This document shows positions 11,562 to 21,617 of a stretch of DNA of 64,000 nt, one piece after another (position 1 is the first letter of the stretch; every line of letters begins with the position of its first letter). Source of the stretch: Natronomonas salsuginis (GTDB lineage Archaea > Halobacteriota > Halobacteria > Halobacteriales > Haloarculaceae); contig NZ_QKNX01000002.1 in the NCBI RefSeq assembly GCF_005239135.1, forward strand, positions 1 through 64,000, written 5' to 3'. The notes beneath the pieces were generated by a model. The model saw nothing but the letters and a program-made list of their open reading frames with translations. It was not told the origin of the DNA and did not search any database. The translations under genes were made by a program, and so were the position numbers.

Positions 11562-11990
11562 ATGGCGAACGGCAAATACGCCGCGCGCAAACTCAAGAAG
11601 GACCGCCAAAAGCACCGGTGGTCCGACTCTGACTACGCGCGCCGTGCCCGCGGACTCGGCAAGAAGTCCGACCCCCTGGAGGGTGCCCCGCAAGGTCGGG
11701 GTATCGTCCTCGAGAAGGTCGGTATCGAAGCAAAGCAGCCCAACTCGGCCATCCGAAAGTGCGTCCGGGTGCAGCTCATCAAGAACGGCAAGCAGGTCAC
11801 CGCCTTCTGCCCCGGCGACGGCGCGATCAGCTTCATCGACGAACACGACGAGGTCACGATCGCCGGCATCGGCGGCGCGAAGGGTCGTGCGATGGGCGAC
11901 CTCTCGGGCGTCAACTACAAAGTCGAGAAGGTGAACGGCGTCTCGATGATCGAACTCGTCCGCGGGAACGCGGAAAAGCCGGTGCGATAA
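11562..11990 (+). CDS. rpsL: Ribosomal protein uS12
   Basis: A 142-residue small-subunit protein at the decoding centre. It contains the family signatures [15 protein letters not shown] (about residues 55-70) and [22 protein letters not shown]-like CTTAAGT at 11528-11534 lies about 30 nt before the ATG, giving a nearly leaderless mRNA. The stop overlaps the rpsG start by one base (TAATG), so the pair is one operon. Confidence 0.97.
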   Translation: MANGKYAARKLKKDRQKHRWSDSDYARRARGLGKKSDPLEGAPQGRGIVLEKVGIEAKQPNSAIRKCVRVQLIKNGKQVTAFCPGDGAISFIDEHDEVTIAGIGGAKGRAMGDLSGVNYKVEKVNGVSMIELVRGNAEKPVR

Positions 11991-12601
11991 TGAGCTCGGA
12001 AGCCCCCGAGCCGGACGCGCCGGCCTCGACCGACGACGAGCGCGTCTCCGCGAAGCTCTTCGGCGAGTACGAGATCGACGAGATCGAGTACGCCGACGAA
12101 TCGACGCGACGCTACCTCTCGGTGACGCCGATCGCGCACACGATGGGCCGTCACTCCGAAAAGCAGTTCAAGAAGTCCGAAATTTCGGTCGTCGAGCGGC
12201 TGATCAACCGGCTCATGCAGACCGAGGAGAACACGGGCAAGAAACAGCAGGCGACCCGGATCGTCCGCGACGCCTTCGAGATCGTCGAGGAGCGAACCGA
12301 CGAGAATCCCGTGCAGGTGCTCGTGACCGCCGTCGAGAACGCCGGCCCCCGCGAGGAGACCGTTCGCCTGAAGTACGGTGGCATCTCGGTCCCGAAGGCC
12401 GTCGATGTCGCCCCGCAGCGGCGCGTCGACCAGGCGCTGAAGTTCATCGCGCAGGGCACTCAAAGCGGCTCGTTCAAGACGACGACGCCGGCCGCCGAGG
12501 CGCTGGCCAACCAGCTCATCGGCGCGGCGAACTACGATCTGCAGGCCTACCCGATCGGGCAGAAAGAAGAGCAAGAGCGCGTCGCCGCCGCGGCCCGTTA
12601 A
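11990..12601 (+). CDS. rpsG: Ribosomal protein uS7
   Basis: A 203-residue protein that nucleates assembly of the 3' major domain of 16S rRNA. After an acidic haloarchaeal N-terminal extension, the conserved core has GRHSEKQFKKSEISVVERLI, NPVQVLVTAVENAGPREE and QRRVDQALKFIAQG. The start overlaps the rpsL stop. EF-2 normally follows uS7 in archaea; here it is displaced by about 2.7 kb containing a sugar dehydrogenase and a HExxH protein. Confidence 0.97.
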   Translation: MSSEAPEPDAPASTDDERVSAKLFGEYEIDEIEYADESTRRYLSVTPIAHTMGRHSEKQFKKSEISVVERLINRLMQTEENTGKKQQATRIVRDAFEIVEERTDENPVQVLVTAVENAGPREETVRLKYGGISVPKAVDVAPQRRVDQALKFIAQGTQSGSFKTTTPAAEALANQLIGAANYDLQAYPIGQKEEQERVAAAAR

Positions 12602-12709
12602 GCTCCGTTCGCTTTCTCCGCCTCTCGGACGTTCGTGCTTCGACCGCCGTACGGGCGGTCACTTCACGAAAGCAGTACGTTTTACCGATCGGCCCCGTAC
12701 CGTACTGAC

Positions 12710-14080
12710 ATGTCCTCTCCCCTTCGTTCGCGTTCGCGACTCCGGCGTCGCGAACTCCTCCTCGCGGCCGGTACGGCCGCGACCGCGTGTGCTGGCTGTA
12801 TCGGCCGCGTCGACGACGGTGCGACCACTCCGCATCCCGACCCGGAACCGGTCGAGTCGGCGTTCGACCTCTCGGTCGAACACGATATCGAGTCGTGGGA
12901 TCGCTACGACCCCGACTGGACGGCTCCCGAGACGTCGCCGCTCGATGCGACGTTCGACGTCGAACCAATCATTGAAGGGCTCGAAATCCCGTGGGATCTC
13001 GAGTTCGCGGCCGACGGGACGTGTTTCATTTCCGAGCGCGTCGGTCGGATCAGTCGCTACGAGGCCGGCGAACTCGACGCCGTCACCGAACCCGACGCGG
13101 TGATCGACCACGCGACGTCGATCGAGGCCGGCGAGGAGGGTGGATGGTGGGAGGCGGGCGGCGAGGGCGGCTTACTCGGAATCGCGCTGCATCCGAACTA
13201 TCCCGACGTGCCGGTGCTCTACGGGTTCTACACGTACGAGACGGACACCCTCAGAAACCGACTGTCGTACTTCGATCTAAGTGGCGACGACCCCGAGGAG
13301 ACCGTCGTGATCGACGCGATTCCGGGCAACGACTACCACAACGGCTCCCGGCTCGCGTTCGGGCCTCGCAACTATCTGTGGGTCACGACCGGCGACGCTG
13401 GCGAGGGAGAACTGGCCGCCGATCCGAACAGCCTCGCCGGCAAGGTGTTGCGGCTCGAACCGGACGGCACGGCACCGGACGACAACCCGGACGTCGGCGA
13501 TCCCCGCGTGTACAGTTACGGACATCGGAATCCGCAGACGATGACGTTTCTCCCGGACGGGACACCGATCGTCACCGAACACGGCCCGTCGGCGCGCGAC
13601 GAGGTAATCGCTCTGGCGGCGGGCGGCGACCACGGTTGGCCGACGGTCCGAAGCGGCGGCGGCGACGACGAGTACGGTCGCTACGAAGACCACGACGGGG
13701 TGACGCCGCCGATCGTCAACACCGGCTCGTCGGACGTTTGGGCACCTTCCGGCGGGGCGTTTTACACCGGCGACGCCCTCTCGTCGCTTCGGAACCGGCT
13801 TGTCATCGGCGGCCTCGGATCGCAGACGCTCCGTAGCGTCACTCTCTACCGAGGAGCGGCCGCCGATATCGGTGGGTCGCGATACGACGACGAGTGGCTC
13901 CACCCCGACTACGAGGCAGTGGTTCACGAACTCTTCGAGGACGAACTGGGCCGAATCCGCCACGTCGAACAGGGGCCGGACGGCGTGCTCTATGCGATCA
14001 CATCCAACCGAGACGGACGAGCCACTGATCCGTTTCCGACCTCTGGGGACGACCGACTGGTTCGGATCGTCGAGGCGTAG
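12710..14080 (+). CDS. PQQ-dependent sugar dehydrogenase-like lipoprotein (GSDH family)
   Basis: A 456-residue secreted protein. The N-terminus has a twin-arginine pattern (RLRRRELLLAAG) followed by a lipobox ending at Cys (ACAGC, residues about 21-25), so it is probably exported folded by Tat and anchored by lipid. The rest is the six-bladed propeller of the glucose/sorbosone dehydrogenase family: EIPWDLEFAADG, GLLGIALHPNYP, NDYHNGSRLAFGP and YSYGHRNPQ, the last carrying the catalytic His region. Members oxidise sugars at the outer membrane face with PQQ; archaeal substrate and cofactor are not proven. The ATG at 12710 was chosen because it gives the signal peptide directly. Confidence 0.85.
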   Translation: MSSPLRSRSRLRRRELLLAAGTAATACAGCIGRVDDGATTPHPDPEPVESAFDLSVEHDIESWDRYDPDWTAPETSPLDATFDVEPIIEGLEIPWDLEFAADGTCFISERVGRISRYEAGELDAVTEPDAVIDHATSIEAGEEGGWWEAGGEGGLLGIALHPNYPDVPVLYGFYTYETDTLRNRLSYFDLSGDDPEETVVIDAIPGNDYHNGSRLAFGPRNYLWVTTGDAGEGELAADPNSLAGKVLRLEPDGTAPDDNPDVGDPRVYSYGHRNPQTMTFLPDGTPIVTEHGPSARDEVIALAAGGDHGWPTVRSGGGDDEYGRYEDHDGVTPPIVNTGSSDVWAPSGGAFYTGDALSSLRNRLVIGGLGSQTLRSVTLYRGAAADIGGSRYDDEWLHPDYEAVVHELFEDELGRIRHVEQGPDGVLYAITSNRDGRATDPFPTSGDDRLVRIVEA

Positions 14081-14099
14081 ACACGACGCAGTTTCGATC

Positions 14100-14867
14100 T
14101 CAGTCCGCGGCTTGCTCGTTCGAGAGTGCGTAGGTGCGCGTCACGTCCACGAGCGCCTTCCGATACTCCGACTCGTCCGGGTCGTTCCCGAGCGAGCGAA
14201 AGTGGGTCTTAAACTGTGGGAACGGGATGCTCGGCGCGTCCGCGGCGGCCGCGGCCGCGAGATCGTACAGCCGGTGGTCGGCGTCGATCGCGTCGTGTCG
14301 CTCGAGCAACGCGAGCGCGAACGCGGCGTTGACCGCGGTGATCTCGGGATCCGCCGTTTCGGTCAATCGCGTCCACCCGACCGGCGCGCTTGACGGTGTT
14401 TCGACGAGCGCGCGCGCCAGCGAGGACTCCATAAAATCGACGAGCTTCGCCGTCGGGCCGATGTCGAGCGTGATGTCGTCGGCGTAGATGTCCTTCATAT
14501 GGTTGGCGATCTGATAGCAGTGCGAGAGCTTCCGTCGCTCGACGCTGCGGCCGGCCAACGCCAAAAAGAGCGCCTCCTCGGTTGGTTGTAGGTGAGAGGG
14601 GTGTCCCTCTTCGTAGCGCGCCATGTGGGCGAACTCGTGGAGCGCGAGCTCTCTGGCCATCGCGGAGGTCGCCGCCCGCCGCGAGACGATCAACTCGTGG
14701 CGATCGTCGTAGTGGCCGACCATCGTTCGCTCGTCCGGGTTGTCGCGAATCTGCACGACGACCGGCTGTTCGAGGTCGTACTCCGTTGCGAGCAGATCAC
14801 GGGCGCTGAAGAACGGTTCGACCGGGCCACCTCCCCGCACGCGAACATCCATGTCATACGATACCAT
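14100..14867 (-). CDS. Putative zinc metallopeptidase-like protein with HExxH motif
   Basis: A protein of about 255 residues with HEFAHMARYEEGHPSH, an HExxH zinc-site signature with a further His and Glu shortly after, and KLSHCYQIANHMKDIYADD downstream. I believe it belongs to a haloarchaeal domain-of-unknown-function family; proteolysis is not shown. It is predicted soluble, with no signal peptide. The start is uncertain: a GTG at 14921, ATG at 14867 and ATG at 14852 are all in frame, and the conserved-looking part (MDVRVRGGGPVEPF) begins at 14852. It is convergent with the sugar dehydrogenase. Confidence 0.7.
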   Translation of the reverse strand: MVSYDMDVRVRGGGPVEPFFSARDLLATEYDLEQPVVVQIRDNPDERTMVGHYDDRHELIVSRRAATSAMARELALHEFAHMARYEEGHPSHLQPTEEALFLALAGRSVERRKLSHCYQIANHMKDIYADDITLDIGPTAKLVDFMESSLARALVETPSSAPVGWTRLTETADPEITAVNAAFALALLERHDAIDADHRLYDLAAAAAADAPSIPFPQFKTHFRSLGNDPDESEYRKALVDVTRTYALSNEQAAD

Positions 14868-15048
14868 GCGCTGGGCGGATTTCACTGTTTCGCCGTCGGC
14901 GACCGTCGCCGGGTTCTCCACGCGTCAGTATCCTTTCGTTCGCGCCGGCTGAGCGACCGCTATTGCTCGCACGCTATCGGCGGCCGTCGGTACGGCGGTT
15001 CGAGACGCCGCTCCGTTCCTCGCGATCACGCTTCTGTGGAGCGTCGTC

Positions 15049-15342
15049 ATGTTGATGTTCTATGCGCTCTTTCTCGTCACGAAACCGACCGGCGTGACCT
15101 ACGGACCGGTGATCCATGGGTCGGTGTTCGCCCCGCCGCTGATCGGCTTCTTCGGACACGTCCTTCGCGGGGCGCTTCGCTTCGCTCGTGACGAGCCTCG
15201 GCGCGAAACCGCCGCGCCGAAACACCGCGAGACTCGCCAAGCTCGTCTCGCGAGCTTCGAAGTGGCGACAGTCGCATACGCTCCTTCCCGCCACTTCGAA
15301 ACACTACCCTTTTCACGATGCTGTCGAAAAGAGGCAGTATAA
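15049..15342 (+). CDS. Possible small membrane protein upstream of EF-2 (doubtful)
   Basis: The reading frame has a convincing hydrophobic part ([18 protein letters not shown] and a second segment [14 protein letters not shown]), but the tail after about residue 50 is a run of basic, low-complexity residues that crosses an inverted repeat and the EF-2 promoter. The frame extends upstream without a usual start codon to 14953. It may be a real small membrane protein that has lost its end, or chance. Confidence 0.3.
   Translation: MLMFYALFLVTKPTGVTYGPVIHGSVFAPPLIGFFGHVLRGALRFARDEPRRETAAPKHRETRQARLASFEVATVAYAPSRHFETLPFSRCCRKEAV
15256..15300. repeat. 12-bp perfect inverted repeat upstream of EF-2
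   Basis: TTCGAAGTGGCG at 15256-15267 is matched by its exact reverse complement CGCCACTTCGAA at 15289-15300, with a 21-nt spacer. It ends 41 nt before the EF-2 ATG, just upstream of the likely TATA region (ACCCTTTTCACG, 15307-15318). It could act as a DNA-level binding site or as a terminator for read-through from upstream. Confidence 0.7.
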
Positions 15343-17531
15343 TGGGCCGACGCAAGAAGATCGTACAGGAGTGTGAACGGCTGATGGACGAACCGGAGAA
15401 CATCCGGAACATCGCCATCGCCGCACACGTCGACCACGGGAAAACGACGCTGACGGACAACCTGCTCGCCGGTGCGGGGATGATCTCCGACGACACGGCC
15501 GGACAGCAACTCGCGATGGACACTGAGGAGGACGAACAGGAACGCGGGATCACCATCGACGCGGCGAACGTCTCGATGACGCACGAGTACGAGGACACGA
15601 ACCACCTCATCAACCTCATCGACACGCCCGGCCACGTCGACTTCGGCGGCGACGTGACGCGTGCGATGCGCGCCGTCGACGGCGCGCTCGTCGTCGTGGA
15701 CGCCGTTGAGGGCGCGATGCCCCAGACGGAGACGGTGCTCCGACAGGCGCTTCGCGAGGGCGTCAAACCGGCGTTGTTCATCAACAAGGTCGACCGCCTC
15801 ATCTCGGAGCTTCAGGAAGGCCCCGAGGAGATGCAGCGACGTCTCATGGGCGTCATCGGGGACGTGAACGAACTCATCCGCGGCATGACCGATGAGATGG
15901 ACGACATCGACGACGACTGGACCGTTTCGGTCGAGGAGGGGACTGTCGGGCTCGGCTCCGCGCTGTACAAGTGGGGCGTTTCGATGCCGTCGATGCAGCG
16001 AACCGGGATGGACTTCGGCGACATCATCGACCTCGAGCAGGCCGACAAGCGCCAGGAGCTCCACGAACGGACGCCGCTGTCCGACGTTGTCCTCGACATG
16101 GTCTGTGAGCACTTCCCGAACCCGGTCGACGCTCAGCCCCGTCGTATCCCGCGCATCTGGCGTGGCGACGACGATCTAGATGTCGCCAATTCGATGCAAC
16201 TCGTCGACGAGGACGGCGAGGTCGTCCTCATGGTCACCGACATCGGGATCGACCCCCACGCGGGCGAGATCGCCGCGGGTCGCGTGTTCTCCGGCACCAT
16301 CGAGAAGGGACAGGACCTCTATATCTCCGGGACGGCCGGAACGAACCGCGTCCAGAGCGTCGGTATCTACATGGGTGGCGAGCGCGAGGAGGTCGACCGC
16401 GTCCCGGCAGGCAACATCGCCGCCGTGACCGGCCTCCGCGACGCCATCGCCGGCTCGACGGTTTCGTCGGTCGAGATGACGCCGTTCGAGTCGATCGAGC
16501 ACATCTCCGAGCCCGTCATCACGAAGTCCGTCGAGGCGAAGAGCATGGACGACCTGCCGAAGCTCATCCAGACGCTCCAGCAGGTCGCAAAGGAGGACCC
16601 GACGATCCAGATCGAGATCAACGAGGACACGGGCGAGCACCTCATCTCCGGGCAGGGCGAACTCCACCTCGAGGTCATCACCCAGCGTATCGAGCGCAAT
16701 CAGGGGATCCCGGTCAACACCGGCGAACCGATCGTCGTCTACCGCGAAGCGCCGCAGACGGCCTCCCGCGAGGTCGAGGGGCGATCGCCGAACAACCACA
16801 ACCGCTTCTACATCACTGTCGAGCCGCTCGGCGAGGACATCGTCGAGGCGATCAAACTCGGCGAGGCGACGATGGATATGCCCGAACTCGAGCGCCGCGA
16901 GGCGCTCATGGAGGAGGGCATGGACAAGGACACCGCCCAGAACGTCGAGCACATCTTCAAGAACAACGTGTTCATCGACGACACGAAGGGTATCCAACAC
17001 CTCAACGAGACGATGGAGCTCGTCCTCGAAGGACTCGAAGAGGCCCTCGAGGACGGCCCGCTCGCGGCCGAGCCCGTCGAGGGGTCGCTCATCCGACTGC
17101 ACGACGCCCGACTCCACGAGGACGCCATCCACCGCGGTCCCGCGCAGGTCATTCCCGCCGTCCGCCGCGCCGTCCACAACGCCTTGATGGACGCGGAGAT
17201 CAAACTGCTCGAACCGATCCAGCAGGTCCGCATCGACGTGCCGAACGAGCACATGGGCGCGGCCTCCGGCGAGATTCAGGGTCGACGCGGCCGCGTCGAC
17301 GACATGTACCAAGAGGGCGATCTGATGGTCGTCGAGGGGATCGCCCCCGTCGACGAGATGATCGGGTTCTCTTCGGACATCCGCAGTGCGACCGAGGGTC
17401 GCGCGTCGTGGAACACCGAGAACGCCGGCTTCCGGGTCATGGCCGACAACCTCCAACCGGAGATCATTCACGAGATCCGCGAGCGGAAGGGCATGAAGCT
17501 CGAACTGCCCGAAATGGTCGACTACTTCTAA
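15342..17531 (+). CDS. fusA: Translation elongation factor 2
   Basis: A 729-residue GTPase that drives ribosomal translocation. The G domain shows [12 protein letters not shown] (about residues 27-38), [17 protein letters not shown] and FINKVDRL. The C-terminal domain IV contains [18 protein letters not shown], whose His in IHRG is the site of diphthamide modification in archaea and eukaryotes. The chosen ATG gives the standard [15 protein letters not shown] start; an in-frame ATG at 15318 would add eight unconserved residues. Confidence 0.97.
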   Translation: MGRRKKIVQECERLMDEPENIRNIAIAAHVDHGKTTLTDNLLAGAGMISDDTAGQQLAMDTEEDEQERGITIDAANVSMTHEYEDTNHLINLIDTPGHVDFGGDVTRAMRAVDGALVVVDAVEGAMPQTETVLRQALREGVKPALFINKVDRLISELQEGPEEMQRRLMGVIGDVNELIRGMTDEMDDIDDDWTVSVEEGTVGLGSALYKWGVSMPSMQRTGMDFGDIIDLEQADKRQELHERTPLSDVVLDMVCEHFPNPVDAQPRRIPRIWRGDDDLDVANSMQLVDEDGEVVLMVTDIGIDPHAGEIAAGRVFSGTIEKGQDLYISGTAGTNRVQSVGIYMGGEREEVDRVPAGNIAAVTGLRDAIAGSTVSSVEMTPFESIEHISEPVITKSVEAKSMDDLPKLIQTLQQVAKEDPTIQIEINEDTGEHLISGQGELHLEVITQRIERNQGIPVNTGEPIVVYREAPQTASREVEGRSPNNHNRFYITVEPLGEDIVEAIKLGEATMDMPELERREALMEEGMDKDTAQNVEHIFKNNVFIDDTKGIQHLNETMELVLEGLEEALEDGPLAAEPVEGSLIRLHDARLHEDAIHRGPAQVIPAVRRAVHNALMDAEIKLLEPIQQVRIDVPNEHMGAASGEIQGRRGRVDDMYQEGDLMVVEGIAPVDEMIGFSSDIRSATEGRASWNTENAGFRVMADNLQPEIIHEIRERKGMKLELPEMVDYF

Positions 17532-17697
17532 CTCGAACCGTCCGTTTTCGGCCGCCAACGCGGTCTTCTCGACACGATCGCCCAGCCACTGCCCCGTTTG
17601 CCCGCTCTCGATAGCGGAGACGCTTGCGAATCCCGGCGCTCTTATAGCCACCGCCACGTGAGTGTGTAGTAATGATCGAACGTGCAGAGGTGGACCG

Positions 17698-18222
17698 ATG
17701 AGCGAGGCTGACACGCGCTCGTACACGGTCCGTCTGGAACTCGTCGACGAACCGGGCGAACTGCTCGGCGCGCTTGAGCCGATCGCCGAAAACGGCGGCA
17801 ACCTGCTGTCGATCTTTCACGAGCGGGGGAACGTCACGCCGCGAGGCCACATCCCGGTCGAAGTCGATCTCGAGGCGACCGAAGTGCAGTTCGACGTGAT
17901 CGTCGAGGCGCTTCGCGACGCCGGTGTCAACATCATTCGCGCCGGTGCCGAGCGGTACGGCGCGGAACTGACGGTGGTCCTCGTCGGCCATCTCGTCGAG
18001 ACTGACCTCTCGGACACGCTCCAGCGGTTCCGCGACTGCGGTGGCGTCTCGGTGGCCGACTTCTCGCTGTCGGCCCCCGCCGGCACCGAGGGGCCATCCA
18101 GCGCTCGACTCCGCCTCGTCGCCAGCGAACAGCAGACCCACGCGGCGCTCTCGACCGTTCGCTCGATCGCCGAGGAGAAAGACCTCCGCGTCATCGAACC
18201 GCTGATGGAGGTGTTCGGATGA
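17698..18222 (+). CDS. ACT-domain regulatory protein next to homoserine dehydrogenase
   Basis: A 174-residue soluble protein with an N-terminal ACT domain (YTVRLELVDEPGELLGALEP, GGNLLSIFHERG) and a less conserved second half that may be another ACT-like fold. ACT domains bind amino acids and regulate enzymes. Its stop overlaps the start of the homoserine dehydrogenase gene by 4 nt, so it very probably senses an amino acid of the aspartate family (threonine, methionine or isoleucine branch) to regulate that enzyme; the ligand is an inference. Confidence 0.8.
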   Translation: MSEADTRSYTVRLELVDEPGELLGALEPIAENGGNLLSIFHERGNVTPRGHIPVEVDLEATEVQFDVIVEALRDAGVNIIRAGAERYGAELTVVLVGHLVETDLSDTLQRFRDCGGVSVADFSLSAPAGTEGPSSARLRLVASEQQTHAALSTVRSIAEEKDLRVIEPLMEVFG

Positions 18223-19166
18223 GACTCGCCGTCGTGGGCGTCGGCGCGGTCGGCGCATCGGTGGTCGAACTCGCCGGCGAGTACGGACACGAGGTCGTCG
18301 CCGTCGCGGATTCGACCGGGGGCGCAGTCGACGACTCCGGACTCTATGCGGACGCGGTGTTCGACCGGAAGCGGACCGAGGGAACCGTCGGCGACGCCGA
18401 CCCCGAGTCGGTCTTCGACGCCGACTACGACGTGCTGGTCGAAGCGACGCCGACGACGCTCGGCGACGCCGAGCCCGGCTTCTCACACGTCCGGCGGGCG
18501 CTCGCCGACGACCGCCACGTCGTCTTGGCGAACAAAGGGCCGGTCGCCGAACGGTACGACGAGCTTCGGACCCTCGAAGCCGAGTCGGCCGGGACGGTGC
18601 TGTTCGAGGCGACCGTCGGCGGCGCGATTCCGGTGTTGTCGACGATCGCCGATCTCAACGGTCAGGTCACGGCGGCCCGAGGTATCCTCAACGGGACGGC
18701 GAACTTCATCCTCAGCCGGATGGCCGCCGAGGGGCTCGGCTACGAGCACGTCCTCGCGGAGGCGCAGGATCTGGGAGTTGCCGAAGCCGATCCGACCTTC
18801 GACGTGGAGGGAACCGACGCCGCGCTGAAGTGTGTCATCCTCTCGAACGTCCTCTACGAGGACAGCTACACGCTCGCCGACGCCGAGGTCGAGGGGATCG
18901 CCGACCTCCCGGGCAGCGCGCTCGAGTTGGCCGCTGAGGACGGTCGGACGATCCGTCTCGTCGGCGAGGTGTCGCCCGATGGGGTCCGCGTCGGCCCGCG
19001 ATTAGTGGCCGAGAACGGGACGCTCGCGGTGTCGGGCACGCTGAACATCGTCCAGTTGGAGACGACCCATGCCGGTCGACTGAACATCTCGGGACGCGGT
19101 GCGGGCGGTCCGGAGACGGCGAGTGCGGTGTTGGCGGACATCGGCCGCCTCCCCGACACGGTGTGA
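18219..19166 (+). CDS. hom: Homoserine dehydrogenase
   Basis: A 315-residue NAD(P)-dependent oxidoreductase reducing aspartate semialdehyde to homoserine. It has the Rossmann motif VVGVGAVGASVVEL (about residues 5-18), NKGPVAERYDEL, the family signature GATVGGAIPVL region and LNGTANFILSRM, and the lid sequence AQDLGVAEADPTFDVEGTDA. The separate regulatory ACT domain found at the C-terminus of many bacterial enzymes is missing and is probably supplied by the preceding overlapping gene. Confidence 0.92.
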   Translation: MRLAVVGVGAVGASVVELAGEYGHEVVAVADSTGGAVDDSGLYADAVFDRKRTEGTVGDADPESVFDADYDVLVEATPTTLGDAEPGFSHVRRALADDRHVVLANKGPVAERYDELRTLEAESAGTVLFEATVGGAIPVLSTIADLNGQVTAARGILNGTANFILSRMAAEGLGYEHVLAEAQDLGVAEADPTFDVEGTDAALKCVILSNVLYEDSYTLADAEVEGIADLPGSALELAAEDGRTIRLVGEVSPDGVRVGPRLVAENGTLAVSGTLNIVQLETTHAGRLNISGRGAGGPETASAVLADIGRLPDTV

Positions 19167-19330
19167 GCGCGTCGTAACCGGGATCCGATTCGGAGTTCGA
19201 TTTCTCCGGCCTCCGTGGTATCTGCTCGCAAACCGCCCGACGCGTCCGGATTCGGCGGAATCCTTTCGAAATCGTTTTACGGGGCACCGACAAAAGAATC
19301 CGATATAGCGCATCCGCGCGTGAGACAACA

Positions 19331-20596
19331 ATGAGCGACAAACCACACCAGAACTTGGCCGTCATCGGCCACGTCGACCACGGGAAGAGCACGATGGTCG
19401 GGCGGCTTCTCTTCGAGACGGGGAGCGTACCCGAGCACGTTATCGAACAGTACCGAGAGGAAGCCGAGGAGAAGGGCAAGGGCGGATTCGAGTTCGCCTA
19501 CGTGATGGACAACCTCGCGGAGGAGCGAGAGCGCGGTGTCACGATCGACATCGCCCACCAGGAGTTCGACACCGACGAGTACTACTTCACCATCGTCGAC
19601 TGTCCGGGTCACCGCGACTTCGTCAAGAACATGATCACCGGCGCGAGCCAAGCCGACAACGCCGTGCTCGTCGTCGCCGCGGATGACGGCGTCCAGCCGC
19701 AGACCCAAGAGCACGTCTTCCTGGCGCGAACGCTCGGTATCGACGAGCTCATCATCGCGGTCAACAAGATGGACCTCGTCGACTACAGCGAGGGCGACTA
19801 CGAGTCGGTCGTCGACGAAGTCAAGAAGCTCCTCCAGCAGGTCCGCTTCAACGTCGAGGACGCGAAGTTCATCCCCACCTCCGCGTTCGAGGGTGACAAC
19901 GTCTCCGAGGAATCGGAGAACACGCCGTGGTACGACGGCCCCACCCTGCTCGACGCGCTCAACGACCTGCCGGAGCCGCAGCCGCCGACGGACGCGCCGC
20001 TGCGTCTGCCGATTCAGGACGTCTACACGATCTCCGGTATTGGGACGGTCCCGGTCGGACGTGTCGAGACAGGTATTCTCAAGACCGGCGACAACGTCTC
20101 CTTCCAGCCCTCCGACGTGAGCGGCGAAGTGAAGACGGTCGAGATGCACCACGAAGAGGTCCCGCAGGCCGAGCCCGGCGACAACGTCGGATTCAACGTC
20201 CGCGGCGTCGGTAAGGACGACATCCGCCGCGGTGATGTCTGCGGCCCCGCCGACGACCCGCCGACGGTCGCCGAGACCTTCCAGGCGCAGGTCGTCGTCA
20301 TGCAGCACCCAAGCGTGATCACCGCCGGCTACACGCCGGTCTTCCACGCTCACACAGCACAGGTCGCCTGCACCATCGAGTCGATCGACAAGAAGATCGA
20401 CCCCTCCTCCGGCGAGGTCGCCGAGGAGAACCCGGACTTCATCCAGTCCGGCGACGCCGCAGTCGTGACGGTCCGACCCCAGAAGCCGCTCAGCATCGAG
20501 TCTTCGAACGATATCCCCGAGCTGGGTAGCTTCGCCATCCGTGACATGGGCCAGACCGTCGCGGCCGGCAAGGTCCTCAGCGTCAACGAGCGATAA
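19331..20596 (+). CDS. tuf: Translation elongation factor 1-alpha
   Basis: A 421-residue GTPase carrying aminoacyl-tRNA to the ribosome. Motifs: [37 protein letters not shown]-type NKMD, and the domain II/III sequence [17 protein letters not shown]. It is followed after 3 nt by rpsJ in the standard archaeal order. AT-rich GTTTTACG (19274-19281) and GATATAGC lie in the upstream 165-nt spacer as promoter candidates. Confidence 0.97.
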   Translation: MSDKPHQNLAVIGHVDHGKSTMVGRLLFETGSVPEHVIEQYREEAEEKGKGGFEFAYVMDNLAEERERGVTIDIAHQEFDTDEYYFTIVDCPGHRDFVKNMITGASQADNAVLVVAADDGVQPQTQEHVFLARTLGIDELIIAVNKMDLVDYSEGDYESVVDEVKKLLQQVRFNVEDAKFIPTSAFEGDNVSEESENTPWYDGPTLLDALNDLPEPQPPTDAPLRLPIQDVYTISGIGTVPVGRVETGILKTGDNVSFQPSDVSGEVKTVEMHHEEVPQAEPGDNVGFNVRGVGKDDIRRGDVCGPADDPPTVAETFQAQVVVMQHPSVITAGYTPVFHAHTAQVACTIESIDKKIDPSSGEVAEENPDFIQSGDAAVVTVRPQKPLSIESSNDIPELGSFAIRDMGQTVAAGKVLSVNER

Positions 20597-20599
20597 CGC

Positions 20600-20908
20600 A
20601 TGCAGCAGGCACGCGTTCGCCTCGCGGGCACGGCTCCCGAGGACCTCGACGGCATCTGCGACGACGTTCGCGAAATCGCGGACAAGACCGGCGTCGCGCT
20701 GTCGGGTCCGGTGCCACTCCCGACGAAGACGCTGGAGATCCCTGCGCGGAAGTCTCCCGACGGTGAGGGGACGGCCACGTGGGAGCACTGGGAGATGCGC
20801 GTCCACAAGCGCCTCATCGACATCGACGCCGACGAACGCGCGCTCCGACAGCTCATGCGGATCCAAGTCCCGAACGACGTCTCGATCGAGATCGTCCTCG
20901 AGGACTGA
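20600..20908 (+). CDS. rpsJ: Ribosomal protein uS10
   Basis: A 102-residue small-subunit protein. Sequence features include [20 protein letters not shown] at the N-terminus, [19 protein letters not shown] and [22 protein letters not shown] in the middle, matching the archaeal S10 family. Its start is 3 nt after the tuf stop, so it shares the EF-1alpha transcript. Confidence 0.97.
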   Translation: MQQARVRLAGTAPEDLDGICDDVREIADKTGVALSGPVPLPTKTLEIPARKSPDGEGTATWEHWEMRVHKRLIDIDADERALRQLMRIQVPNDVSIEIVLED

Positions 20909-21079
20909 GCGACGGCGGCGGCCTCACGGAGGCCCCGCTGTCCGGAACCGCACCAACGCGACGCCTCGTCGGATCCCGTGTCCGCCGTAGCGCTCACGCG
21001 CGATCGTCCTACCGATCGCCCGATTTCGGCGACGGCAAATCAGAAGGTTCAAACGACTCTCTCGGCTATCGTCGGTTGC

Positions 21080-21151
21080 GGGCTCGTAGATCAGCGGCAG
21101 ATCGCTTCCTTCGCAAGGAAGAGGCCCCGGGTTCAAATCCCGGCGAGTCCA
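21080..21151 (+). tRNA. tRNA-Ala (anticodon CGC)
   Basis: A complete 72-nt cloverleaf. Acceptor stem GGGCTCG/CGAGTCC with discriminator A; D stem GATC/GATC; anticodon stem CTTCC/GGAAG with loop TTCGCAA, so the anticodon is CGC reading GCG; T stem CCGGG/CCCGG with loop TTCAAAT. No intron is seen and CCA is not encoded. Its 3' half is duplicated at 36082-36114, marking it as the integration site of the element to its right. Confidence 0.96.
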
Positions 21152-21152
21152 T
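21120..21152. repeat. Left attachment site (attL) within the tRNA-Ala 3' end
   Basis: The 33 bp from the base of the anticodon stem through the T arm and acceptor 3' strand to one base past the tRNA. It matches 36082-36114 at 31 of 33 positions. The two differences are paired positions of the T stem, so stem pairing is kept in both versions. Confidence 0.88.
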
Positions 21153-21617
21153 ACGCGCTACGCGCGTTCAGTAATCGCAACACGGCGTTGCTTCTTTAAA
21201 TACTTACCTCCCCCAGAAACCCGTGTGTTCGTACCGTCGTCCGGCACCGCTTGCCGGTAGTGTGTTGATGATTTTTTCTCACTACCCCGACGACGTACCG
21301 CGGTTTTCTATAATGACGGCTCCGACCAACCTTGTCGGTTGAGCCGCGCGCAAGCCTCGGCGACTACTGCTACGAACAGTCGCCTACCGGCTCACCAACT
21401 CGCGTCTCATACCGCGCGCCAGAACCCCACTCAGCACCGCGTGTTGACGATTTCTCCTCACTCACCCCGCACTGTCTGGCGATTTTGAATAATGACGGAG
21501 CAACTTGACGCACGCGAACCCGATGAGCGCCGCGCGCGCACCTTCACGAAGAATTGACCCGCGCCGATTTTTGTCTTTAAACTTACAGTTCTGCGGCTCA
21601 TAGAGGTGGGTGTTGGT
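21152..21617. repeat. Non-coding left end of the element with direct repeats and hairpins
   Basis: No gene is convincing in these 466 bases. An imperfect direct repeat of about 65 bp occurs at about 21260-21325 and 21439-21503; both copies contain GTGTTGA, a TCTCACT-like run and end in ATAATGACGG. Between them are a hairpin with outer arms CGGCTC/GAGCCG (21317-21346) and one with arms GGCGACT/AGTCGCC (21359-21384). An AT-rich segment follows at 21570-21600. Such structure near one end would suit a replication origin or a partition site, but this is inference. Confidence 0.5.

Noticed and set aside
16176-17801. 541-codon minus-strand frame opposite EF-2
   Set aside because: Same GC-driven antisense effect; EF-2 on the plus strand is complete with all motifs.
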